Assembly: GCA_026397515.1 (NCBI GenBank)
Contig: JAPLUU010000007.1
Span: forward strand, 50,034-89,721
Source: a candidate division SR1 bacterium
Lineage (GTDB): Bacteria > Patescibacteriota > Gracilibacteria > Absconditabacterales > Absconditicoccaceae
Length of the DNA: 39,688 bases
Direction of reading: 5' to 3'
In this document: in pieces, positions 18,461 to 26,678 of the stretch
Layout of the letters: each line of letters starts with the position of its first letter
How positions within the stretch are numbered: position 1 is the stretch's first letter
Translations under genes and position numbers: made by a program
Notes under the pieces: model-generated
What the model was told of the DNA's origin: nothing
What the model saw: only the letters and a program-made list of their open reading frames with translations
The model's database searches: none

Positions 18461-18585
18461 GTTATACCGATGATTTTTGATACATAGATTACAAACACCA
18501 GTGAAGTAATATATGATTTCAAAAACAAACGGTATAAAGTAGTGTAAGTATACTGTTTTACTGAAATATTTCAAATCTGATATTT

Positions 18586-19878
18586 ATGAAAAAAACGTGA
18601 AAAAACCTAGGTACTATATGAGGAATCAAAAAAACAAAACTCGCATTTGCCCATCAGCAAATATATTTTGAATTACTCAAAAACAAGGTATGACCTAACG
18701 AAAAAGTGATGATAGCGGTAAGTGGTGGTGCAGACAGCATATTGACCGCATGTTTAGTGTACAATTTCTTTTTAGAGAAGAAATATAGTTTACAAAATCT
18801 ATTTTTTATACATTGTAATCACAATACGAGACCAGGAAACGCTCATGATGAAGAGTTTATGAGGATATTTTTTGAAGGAACGCAATTGATTATCGTAAAA
18901 AGAAATGCTAGTAAAAAAGTTAATGAAGCTGAATTTAGACATTGGAGATATAGAGAATTTAAGACACACGCAAAAAAACAAAGTATAAATCACCTAGTAT
19001 TCTGACATAATCTGACCGACCGTATAGAAAGTACATTTCTCAATCTTCTTCGCGGAGCGAATATCAACGGATTGCTTGCAATGCAGACGCAAGAAGACCA
19101 TCATCTCCTACCAGGTACCAAAGTATTAAGACCACTATTATCTCTGACAAAAGATGAGATAACACATATCTGCAACCACAACAACATCCCATTTATCACG
19201 GATCCAACCAACGCAGATACTACGACAAGTCTCAGAAATAAGCTCAGAAACAAGGTATTACCAGAGTTATATACACTAGCAAACAAACAGACAGCGACAA
19301 GCAATTCATTTATCGAAAGTATGAAAAATATTTATGAACAACTAGAAAATTCTTTTCAACAAAAAGATATTATTCTGAGACCTCTTCAACAATCACCTCA
19401 TCGAAACGCCAAATTTGCCTATGAACGACAGATTACTCCCCAAGACGTAACTAATGAATGAGTGATGCAAGTGATGAAAAAATTGGACAGTTCAAATAAT
19501 ATCACCACTCCTCTTTTGAAAGAACGAACAAAATTTTTACAAGACAATGAGAGTGGATACAAATATTTCAACACAACCTATCTCTTCAAATCACATGGAA
19601 AAATATATATTATCTCTGGTCCAAAATTATTTCGAGAAAAAACAATTGCTACCCAGAAGAAAATATCTACACTAGGAAATATAGCTCGAGAAGGTAAAAC
19701 CTATGAGGTTGAAAAAAAAGAATATCTTTGAGCTGTACTGAGATTTTCCAAAAAATGAGATATATATAAAAAGAAAACACGAAATGAATGGTGTATCAAC
19801 CAGAAAATTCCACTCTTCCAAAGAAATTTTATTCCCATCGTAGTGAAAAAAAATCAGATTATAAAAGTTTTTAAATAA
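18586..19878 (+). CDS. tilS: tRNA(Ile)-lysidine synthetase
   Basis: 430 residues, stop UAA. The PP-loop ATP-pyrophosphatase motif SGGADS is at about 45-50 within VMIAVSGGADSILTA. Next come FIHCNHNTRPGNAHDEEF, the TilS signature HLVFGHNLTDRIESTFLNLLRGANINGL (the usual GHHxDDQxET, here GHNLTDRIES) and RPLLSLTKDEI...PFITDPTNAD. The C-terminal tail carries Lys/Arg-rich beta segments typical of long TilS. The enzyme converts C34 of tRNA-Ile(CAU) to lysidine so it reads AUA. UGA-Gly sits at residues 5 and 12 and in KVGPNEK, VFGHNL and elsewhere. The chosen ATG gives a short basic N-terminus; it and the next gene are 2 nt apart, so they share an operon. Confidence 0.92.
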
Positions 19879-19880
19879 TT

Positions 19881-20405
19881 ATGTATACAATCATGGAAAC
19901 ACGAAATACCATAGTCGCTCAGCTAGATAGCTTTCGAGCAAAAATCGTACATATTATGGCAAATGTCAGTGGACGAGCAGAACCGAAAGCAGAAATATTG
20001 TTGTTAGTGATTTTATGATACATCGTATGTATATTCTTACTCATGTGTATCCATCGTAAACTTTTGAAAAGACAGAAAAAAATCAATAAAAATCTCGTGA
20101 TATTATATGATACCATACGGTATCAAGTCGCCAAAGCCCAATATAACAATCCAGTAATCCAAGACAGTAAAGGAATCAAAGTAGTTATAGAAAGCGAACA
20201 TGAAAATTATCTCAAAAATACAAAAATAATCAAAGAAGAAATATTTGCCATAGAACAAAAACTCGGACAACAAATCATCACAACCGATCAACGGAAACTG
20301 ATTACCAAACAATCAAAGAAAAAAAATAATGTAACAATTTTTGTACAACTCATCGGTCGATTAACAACAGTACTTACGTTAGGTATCTATAAACTATTTT
20401 GGTAG
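19881..20405 (+). CDS. Small membrane protein with a cytoplasmic helical tail
   Basis: 174 residues, stop UAG. A 30-residue N-terminal helix is followed by one membrane segment (about 38-56, ILLLVILGYIVCIFLLMCI), a long charged helical region (KLLKRQKKINKNLVILYDTIRYQV...) and a second hydrophobic stretch near the C-terminus (TIFVQLIGRLTTVLTLGIYKLF). One UGA-Gly lies inside the first membrane helix. The first part vaguely recalls LemA-type topology, but LemA motifs are not clear and I do not assign it. It starts 2 nt after tilS and is followed by a strong terminator. Confidence 0.7.
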
Positions 20406-20420
20406 AATTTACTCCCCTAA

Positions 20421-20448
20421 CCCCTCTGAAACAGAGGGGATTTTTTTT
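20421..20448 (+). terminator. Terminator of the tilS operon
   Basis: CCCCTCTG-aaa-CAGAGGGG followed by A and eight T, 15 nt after the stop at 20405. Confidence 0.95.
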
Positions 20449-20469
20449 ATAAAAATTTATATTTAAAAT

Positions 20470-20669
20470 GTCGCCATTACTAATGCAGTGTGAAAAGTAG
20501 GTCGAGACAGCCACGTATTCATATGTGATATAATTCAGAACATAACACTCCCCTATATTCTCCTTCAAAAATATGTTTCAGTATTTTTGATTGAAGAATA
20601 TATAGTTATCGACTCAATAATTTCTCGTTATATTTCAAAATTATTTGGTCGATAATCTATAATGGCGAC
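20470..20669. ncRNA. Candidate structured RNA element with a closing helix
   Basis: GTCGCCATTA (20470-20479) pairs perfectly with TAATGGCGAC (20660-20669) across 180 nt. Enclosed are a CACGTA-ttca-TATGTG hairpin (20512-20527), an AGTGT/ACACT pairing, a long CTTCAAAAA/TTTTTgaTTGAAG hairpin flanked by CTATAT/ATATAG (20553-20605), and TTATCGAC/GTCGATAA (20606-20613 with 20648-20655) extended by a further nine or so pairs with one bulge. No gene frame is convincing here. It could be a structured RNA or a non-autonomous mobile palindrome. The transcribed strand is unknown. Confidence 0.45.
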
Positions 20670-20689
20670 GAAGGGTTTTTTGGTCTTGT

Positions 20690-20738
20690 CCTTTGCGAAG
20701 TCAAAGGGTTCTTTTGTTTGTTCTCAGCGAAGTCTGAG
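20690..20738. repeat. Two hairpins with the same CGAAGT loop
   Basis: CCTTTG-cgaagt-CAAAGG (20690-20707) and CTCAG-cgaagt-CTGAG (20723-20738). The stems differ and the loops are identical. Two further small GC hairpins follow (CCAC-attc-GTGG about 20760-20771 and CGCC-cagcc-GGCG at 20780-20792). The whole of 20449-20824 is free of genes. Confidence 0.55.
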
Positions 20739-20824
20739 GGTACCTGGAAGAAAAAAAGCCCACATTCGTGGACAAGAAACGCCCAGCCGGCGAGGCGATA
20801 GAATAAAGTAAATTATGTATTTTA

Positions 20825-20850
20825 GAAAAACCTACATCACTGCAGGTTTT
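20825..20850 (-). terminator. Terminator after the sorting-signal surface protein
   Basis: AAAACCT (20827-20833) pairs with AGGTTTT (20844-20850); the minus strand ends TTTTTCT. It lies 21 nt past the stop at 20872. Confidence 0.6.
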
Positions 20851-20871
20851 ATATAGTAAGACAAATAAGTT

Positions 20872-21807
20872 TTAGCGTTTAGCTTTAGCTTTAGATTTTG
20901 TTTTTCTGTATATGAGATACAAAACAAATGCAATTGCCAATGCAACTAATATATTTTCTTTTGGTCATGTTGCAGGGATCTTACCGATAATTGGTTTAGT
21001 AGTAGTAACCGTACCTCATGCACTAGCAACGATACCATTAGCTACAAAACTATAACGGAACTCTGTACCTCAATTATTTGGCATAAAATTGATAAGATAT
21101 TCACCATTTCTGGTAAGGGTAAACGTATATGCTTCATCAGACATATTTACACTAGAAAGTCTTTCAAAAGCAGAACTTGTAGGATTCCAAAGAAAGATAT
21201 CAACCTTATCAGAACCAGCAATAGATGTCCATCTCAAGGTTGCTTTATTTGCAGTAATAGTATTACTTATATTTGCTAAACTCATATTTGCTCCTGGCGC
21301 TGCATGTACTGCTGGCGCTTGAGTAGCAACACCTTCTCCAGATGTTTGTGTCGCGAGTTTAAATCGAATTTCATTGGATATTTCTCAGAGAATACCATTT
21401 TGATCTTTTGGAATAACCGATAGATAGTATACAAGATTTGAATTAATGAGATCTCCGGTAGCAGTAAGTTCCATAGTCACATCAGTCCCAACGGTAGTGA
21501 AATCAAATGTTTTTTCTTTGGATTGATCAAGTAAAGTTGTAGTTTCTAAGATCTGAGATAATGGATATTGGGAAAACATAACCGTATATTTTTTAATTTT
21601 ATTTCAAAGTTCATCTTGAATCACCGGTGATTTTATGACAATTTTATTTGTAGTAATTTGATCAACAGTAACCTTTTGGCTGACTGCATATCCAAATGGA
21701 ATCTCACTATTGAGGTTATCCATCCAATCTCGTAAGTCTCCTGTAGCAGCATAAGTTATACCGAACAAAAACAATCCAAGAGCAAATATACTCAATAACT
21801 TTTTCAT
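20872..21807 (-). CDS. Surface protein with FnIII-like domain and LPXTG-like C-terminal signal
   Basis: 311 residues, stop UAA. A signal peptide (MKKLLSIFALGLFLFGITYA) leads to a beta-rich N-terminal region (45-150) and a fibronectin-III-like domain (about 180-250; ATLRWTSIAGSDKVDIFLW, EAYTFTLTRNGEYLINF). The C-terminus has the three parts of a sortase sorting signal: IPATG (277-281), a hydrophobic helix (ILVALAIAFVLYLIY) and a basic tail (RKTKSKAKAKR). The Gly of IPATG is encoded by UGA. By analogy the protein would be anchored to the envelope, either covalently by a sortase or simply by the C-terminal helix; no sortase gene is in this window. Five UGA-glycines in all. Confidence 0.8.
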
Positions 21808-21942
21808 CGGCGTTTTTTATGTAAAATAATAAAATTCATACAGAAAATTAAGTAGTCACGACATGTATGGTTATTTCCTGTGCAAAAACAAAAAAAAATA
21901 AGGAAATCAAAGGCACATTCAGTGAATAAAAAACTAAAGAAC

Positions 21943-21970
21943 TTGACTTTAATAATTAAATATTTATAAA
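21943..21970 (+). promoter_or_regulatory. Promoter for the NDT-like/Nudix gene
   Basis: TTGACT (21943-21948), 16-nt spacer, TATAAA (21965-21970). It predicts a leader of roughly 25 nt with no Shine-Dalgarno before the ATG at 22004. Confidence 0.65.
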
Positions 21971-22003
21971 ATATAAAAAGAATTTACTTGAAAAATCTAC
22001 TAT

Positions 22004-22903
22004 ATGAAAGCAACACTTCACGGCAGTATGAGAAAAGATTATGAAGAATGATTTGTGCCAGCACATAGAGTTTTTACTAAAGCATGAATTGAAGTCATTG
22101 CTCCTATAATAACGGAGATAGAATATGAAAAAGATGGTTTTGTATATTCTAAATGAGATGATACAACAAAATGATATATTCATACGGAGACAAACTTTCT
22201 TAGTAAGGTTGCAAGTTTAAATCCCCAAAAAGATTTTGCTTATATTATTAATCCAAAGTGAACTCTTGGTGTCAGTGGTGCTGCAGAGTTAGCGTTTCTT
22301 TTGTCTCAGCATAAGAATATTTTTGCCTTGAACGAGATTACAGATCCACCCTTGCCTATGCCTGATAATTATGTGTATAGTCCACAAGAACTGGTTGCTT
22401 ATATCAAAAATAAATGAAGTCTTCCAAAGACAGATATTATCAACAAAGAAATTGCTGCAATGCTGAAAAATACATTCTATGCATTACCAGCAATATGATC
22501 AATAGTAGTTGACGAGACATCCAAAACATATACTTTTGGTAACAAAAAAGAACCAATAATATGACTTATACAAACAGGTGGTCGAGAAGGAAAATATACT
22601 ATTTTGTGATGAAGTAAATTACCATGAGAAACAGATGACGATAGACTATCAAAAGAATTTCAAGATCAATTATGAATATCAAAATTTTCAAAGAGAAATA
22701 TCATTATCAAATTTCCAGAAATTGGAAATGGATATCGCGAATTTACCGATTACCTTTGTTACGCAAAACCCATTTATAAATCAAATCAGATTCGATTACC
22801 ACCATCAGTAGCATTGGATTATCCTTCATTAATAGAAGAAAACGCGCTCAAAACAATAAAAAAATACGCCCATATGTTATAAAAAAAATATATTATTAAT
22901 ATA
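22004..22903 (+). CDS. Deoxyribosyltransferase-like domain fused to a degenerate Nudix domain
   Basis: 299 residues, stop UAA, with many UGA-glycines. Residues 1-150 resemble nucleoside 2-deoxyribosyltransferase-like folds: MKATLHGSM, DFAYIINPKGTLGVSGAAELAFLLSQHKNIFALNEITDPP. Residues about 170-299 carry a Nudix-like segment with GGSKLPGE at 202-209 (consensus Gx5E). The second half reads KEFQDQLGI where Nudix has REUxEExGU, so the metal-binding Glu pair is replaced by Asp-Gln. All three glycines of GGSKLPGE come from UGA. Such fusions act on nucleotides or damaged nucleotides; this copy may have weak or altered hydrolase activity. Own promoter, monocistronic. Confidence 0.75.
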
Positions 22904-22926
22904 ATAGAAAGTAATCTACTTATATA

Positions 22927-23118
22927 AACAAATATTTGTGTATTCTTCCCCAAAAATACATTTTAGTGGTTTTGGCTGGAAGGATGAATAAATATTTCAA
23001 AGAAAATTATACCAATAACAAATATTTGTCTGTCATTCCGCAAAAGCACGCTTTAGTGATTTTGATGGGAATGACTTATAAATTTTTCAAAGAATTTTCA
23101 TCCATCAACAAATATTTG
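22927..23118. repeat. 90-bp tandem repeat of a hairpin-forming unit
   Basis: AACAAATATTTG recurs at 22927, 23017 and 23107, exactly 90 nt apart: two full units and a partial third. Each full unit contains a long hairpin (unit 1 TCTTCC.../GGAAGGA, unit 2 GTCATTCC/GGAATGAC, inner CAAAA/TTTTG) whose arms differ but still pair. The 90-nt period keeps a plus-strand frame open, giving a 30-residue repeat, but no start or codon pattern supports a gene. It fills the 292-nt gap between two genes. Confidence 0.75.
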
Positions 23119-23195
23119 CAAAATTTTCAGAAACATGTATACTTAACATATACGAAACAAAAAAAACCTTTTACCTTTATTACACAAAAACAAAA

Positions 23196-23842
23196 ATGAC
23201 AGAAACTAAAGTAGTTGCAAAAGCAGAACCTAAGGCAGTTAAGCCGCAGCACCCAAAAAAGTAAACAAAGATGAAATGCTCCAAAAACATCAACAAATGG
23301 TACAATTTATACAAAATCTTTTGGGAAGCATGGAAAATGATATGAAAAGAATCAAACTTGCACTCAATCAATTGGCAAAATTTGATCCTGAAAATCCTGA
23401 AAGCGTAGAACACAAAGATGCTGAACAAACAATGGGAAGCGAAGAACTCAAAAGCTATTCAGAAGAAAATGCAGAAGTGATTGAAGGAAAATTCGATGGA
23501 TACTTTATGGTCGGAGCTGATCAAAAAAAATATCCCGTACCTATGAATTATTCAAGCAAGACAAAATTAGTACCTTGAGATTTCCTCAAGTTGAAAATAT
23601 TAGAAGACGGAAAATTTATCTACAAATTGATCCAACCCGTAGAAAGAAAACATATCAGAGCAGTACTTTCCAAGACCGATGATAATAAATTTATAGCAAT
23701 CACTGATGATGGTAAAAATTACTTTCTCAATCAAGCTGCCGTAACATTCTTCAAAGGAAAATCATGAGATGAATTATATATCTTGATCAATGATAAAGAA
23801 GAAATGAGTTTTGCAGCAATCGAAGCTATTATCAAAAAATAA
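23196..23842 (+). CDS. Conserved CPR-type protein, read as a -1 frameshift fusion
   Basis: Frame 0 starts at ATG 23196 (MTETKVVAKAEPKAVK...) and stops at UAA 23262-23264 after 22 codons. The -1 frame continues from GTA at 23261 (VNKDEMLQKHQQMVQF...) to UAA 23840-23842, and 188 residues remain even from the first in-frame ATG (23276). The body has a helical N-terminal part, an acidic linker and a beta-rich domain: EGKFDGYFMVGADQKKYPVPMNYSSKTKLVPGDFLKLKIL, then VERKHIRAVLSKT and GKNYFLNQAAVTFFKGKSGDELYILI. I recall this domain as common and uncharacterised in CPR genomes. UGA-Gly occurs in VPGDFL and KSGDEL. Either frameshifting, an indel or a 23276 start explains the layout. Confidence 0.7.
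23255..23264 (+). promoter_or_regulatory. Candidate -1 slippery site A AAA AAG followed by UAA
   Basis: Frame-0 codons are CCA AAA AAG TAA. The heptamer A_AAA_AAG (23255-23261) in this phase is the classic dnaX -1 slip site. Slipping back one base gives GTA AAC AAA GAT GAA, exactly the long downstream frame. No strong upstream Shine-Dalgarno-like or downstream stem stimulator is evident. Confidence 0.5.
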
Positions 23843-23860
23843 ATAAATCAACAAACATAC

Positions 23861-23886
23861 AAAAAGGGCTCTTCGCCCTTTTTTTT
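23861..23886 (+). terminator. Terminator after the 23196-23842 gene
   Basis: AAAAAGGGC-tcttc-GCCCTTTTTTTT, 18 nt past the stop. Confidence 0.95.
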
Positions 23887-23937
23887 GTTATTCTCACCCG
23901 GGTGCTAAAACTTTGTCCTGACTTTGTTTTTTTGAAC

Positions 23938-23997
23938 GTCAATCCATGGTTCTGGATTGACTGAGAGAATTATCCAGCATAGCTGGACAGTTTTTTT
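23938..23997 (+). repeat. Two-hairpin element, plus-strand relative
   Basis: GTCAATCCA-tggttc-TGGATTGAC (23938-23961) followed by TCCAGC-ata-GCTGGA (23973-23987) and seven T. The second hairpin is nearly identical to that of copy A (892-956). It lies downstream of a normal terminator and before comF. A 10-nt perfect palindrome CACCCGGGTG lies at 23895-23904. Confidence 0.5.
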
Positions 23998-24033
23998 CCT
24001 GATTTTGTCAGTTTATTTCTTTTTTTGACTAGG

Positions 24034-24039
24034 TATACT
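24034..24039 (+). promoter_or_regulatory. -10 box of comF, close to its start codon
   Basis: TATACT, 6 nt before the ATG at 24046. A transcript from here would begin at or next to the start codon, so comF is probably leaderless. No clear -35 is seen. Confidence 0.5.
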
Positions 24040-24045
24040 CCAACC

Positions 24046-24738
24046 ATGAATCTTATAAACTTCATTTTCCCCAGACACTGTATCGCCTGCTGACAACAAG
24101 GCGAATATTTATGTAAAACCTGCAAAAAACAACTCAAGCCTCATCCAGAGATCTGCCCCTATTGCCACAGAATATCGAAAGATTACACAACGTGCATAGA
24201 ATGTAGATGTAACAAAAGTAACGCACTAGAAGGAATCATCATTCCGTTTGCCTACACTACTCTGCTGAAAAAACTCATCATCAAACTTAAATACTTCCAC
24301 AAAAAAGACATCGGAGAATTCCTAGTTGAAAGACTAGCAATAGCATTACAAGCAAATCAGTCACTTTCAAACTCCAAATTAGTCATCAGTTATATACCAA
24401 GCCACCGATATCGCCATTATTTCGTCAAATGATATAATCAATCACAACTGTTGGCAGAGAAATTAAGTGAAAAATTACATGTCCCCACGGTCGCTCTAGC
24501 AAAAAAACAGAAACACACAAAGACGCAAGCAAGCCTAGATAGAAACGGCAGATTACACAACCTCAAAAATGCATTTTCTCTGATTCCAAATCCCAACCTT
24601 CTCAGTAATGAAACGATTTTGATAATCGACGACATCACAACTACCTGATCCACGATCAATGAAGTAGCAAAATTGATAAAATTTCATTATCCCGACATAA
24701 AAGTTCGATGAGTAGTTTTGTGAAGACATATAGGATAA
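24046..24738 (+). CDS. comF: ComF-family phosphoribosyltransferase-like protein
   Basis: 230 residues, stop UAA. An N-terminal zinc-finger part (CIACGQQGEYLCKTCKKQL, then CPYCHRI and CIECRC) precedes the PRTase domain with PFAYTTLLKKLIIKLKYF, SYIPSHRYRHYFVKGYNQSQLLAEKL, KQKHTKTQASLDRNGRLHNLKNAFSL, and the PRPP-binding loop ILIIDDITTTGST near residue 190. ComF/ComFC proteins are needed for natural DNA uptake in many bacteria and have been linked to ssDNA handling; the PRTase fold has no settled substrate. The Gly of the PRPP loop and that of CxxCG come from UGA. The window also has a type IV prepilin, consistent with competence machinery. Confidence 0.92.
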
Positions 24739-24759
24739 CGTTTATCTAAGCACAAAAAT

Positions 24760-24788
24760 TTGACAAAAAAAAGGAAATAGAGTATAAT
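24760..24788 (+). promoter_or_regulatory. Consensus sigma70-type promoter
   Basis: TTGACA (24760-24765), 17-nt spacer, TATAAT (24783-24788): a perfect match to consensus. It starts just past comF and drives the large gene at 24818 with a predicted leader of about 22 nt. Confidence 0.9.
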
Positions 24789-24817
24789 AGTAGTGGTTCT
24801 TTATAGATAAGAAATCT

Positions 24818-26608
24818 ATGGAAAAAGATAGACAAAAAGAACACTCACCTTGATTCAAAAGTAAACTGCAATATTTCTTGATGGCTGCAGCACTTTCTGC
24901 AGTTCTTCACTTATCTTCACCAGCACAAAACAAGATTGATGAAGACAGAAAAGTACATAAATCTGAACAACCTAAACCCACAAAAGTAGACGAAAAAAGT
25001 GTCATTGAAGTAAAAGACGCAAAAGAAAAAAAAGAGATAGTAAACGAGTGGAACGAATTTGATAGAATCAGAGGAAAAATTATGATAGATCAAAAATATG
25101 GAAGTGATCATCTTATGACCTATTTAGATGGAGCATATTCTACATCTCAGGAATATCGAGAACTGGGAAATTCTTTTTTGGAATTATTATATAATCTCTG
25201 ATATCGTGCTGACGAAATGAAAGTTTTGCCTTGCAAAAAAGTACCGGGCACACAATCGTTTCCCTTATGATTTATAAAACAATATAATATAGGAGATGAA
25301 AAAGTATGGATTGACTCGATAGCTGATCAAAAATCTGGGCATAAAGTCGCCGCAAATCCTCCTCATTATTCTATCAGATCTCATTTGATTGTAGATTCTA
25401 GTAAATATGAGGTCAATATGTGAGGATTTACTTCCATAAAAGATAAGAAGACAATAAGCATGCCACCTATGTATTCTACTGGATGACGGAGAGATTGGTA
25501 TGATTACGATCAAGCATATGAATTTATGATGCGTTTATTTGACCAACACAAAGATGAATATGATATAACGAAACGCCAGATGTCGAACCGTGTACCTTCA
25601 GAAGTAGCAGATTTTATTACCAGACATTTCAACACTCAACAATATTATCAAAACAATAAAATATCTCAATGGAAACAAAACCTATCTCCAAATCTGGTCG
25701 ATAATAATGGTATTGAATATATTATCCCAGGCACGTATTTTAAAGTATTGAGATATTTTGGTGATGTTTATCGAACGGAAATGGTTAGTGATGGAAAAAA
25801 TCCTCTCCGAGAAAATGCTTTTGAAAATCCTGATGAAGCAAATAAAAAATACCTTATGTTAAATTACGGAATGAAAGGATATATTATGCCGACCGTAATA
25901 AATCCCAAAATGCTCAAAACAGAACCAGCACCACTCAATGGTGCTATAGAGACGTCATTAAAAATCAGTACAGATTCACTAAATTTGACTGATAACGAAC
26001 GTGATTTGGCCACATGGAAATTATGATCTTGATATAGTGCCGAGGTAGAAATGAAAATATATATGGTCAATGGAAGGGTATTAAAACCTAATTTGTATGA
26101 ATATCGAAAACGAAGATTGATTCTTCCACTCAATAGAGATGGTCCTGTAGATGGAGTATATATTGTATATTCGCCGTTGGATGATGAGGTTTTTGGTGCT
26201 TATGGATTTTGTAGCCAATTTTATGATCCATATAAACATTATACCCACAAACATTATCCTAATTTACCGTATAACAACCCATATACTAACCAACTGGATG
26301 GAAAACCAGGAAGATGTTTTTTGAATAATATAGTTTCTCTCGTTAAGCAATGGAGAAATGATTCTGATAAATACAGAAAAATGAAAATAGAACAACAACT
26401 GATCCAAGATGAATTAGTCAGACAACAACAAGAACTGAAAAAAAATAAAACACTACAACAACAACAAGATGCACTCAACAAAATCAAAGCAAAAAAAGCA
26501 GCTGAAGATGCTGCTAAACAAAAAAAGTTAGATCAAGAAACAAAGAAAAAAGAAAACAAAGACAAGAAATTAGAACAAAAAATAGAAAAAGAATTTGAAG
26601 AGAAGTAA
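24818..26608 (+). CDS. Large membrane-anchored protein of unknown function
   Basis: 596 residues, stop UAA, with about seven UGA-glycines. A short charged N-terminus is followed by one hydrophobic segment (about 18-34, LQYFLMAAALSAVLHLS) that may be a signal peptide or anchor. A Lys/Glu-rich linker, a large mixed domain (about 80-500) rich in Tyr, Trp and Asn, and a C-terminal Gln/Lys coiled coil (about 520-596) follow. Motifs of note are GIEYIIPGTYFKVLRYFGDVYRT and DGPVDGVYIVYSPLDDEVFGAYGF. I recognise no family. The strong consensus promoter suggests high expression. With its neighbour at 26665 it may form a surface assembly, by inference from shared anchoring and order only. Confidence 0.8.
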
Positions 26609-26656
26609 ATAGAGAACAAAACCAAAAAATAATACAGATAAATGTCAACCAAATAA

Positions 26657-26678
26657 GACGGCTAATGGCCGTTTTTTT
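26657..26678 (+). terminator. Terminator-like hairpin overlapping the next start codon
   Basis: ACGGC-taatg-GCCGT followed by seven T, 50 nt after the 24818-26608 gene. The ATG of the next gene (26665) lies in its loop and 3' arm, so it may act as terminator, attenuator or start-site block. Confidence 0.75.

Noticed and set aside
20470-20669. RNase P RNA, tmRNA or SRP RNA
   Set aside because: None of the hallmark conserved sequences of these RNAs is present; left as an unknown structured element.
22927-23118. CRISPR-like array
   Set aside because: Units repeat over their whole 90 nt with drift, not short identical repeats with unique spacers; only two and a half units and no cas genes.
22936-23199. 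Plus-strand frame made of 30-residue repeats
   Set aside because: The repeat forms covarying hairpins, the start would be TTG with no signal, and the sequence shows no protein-like features; treated as a non-coding tandem repeat.
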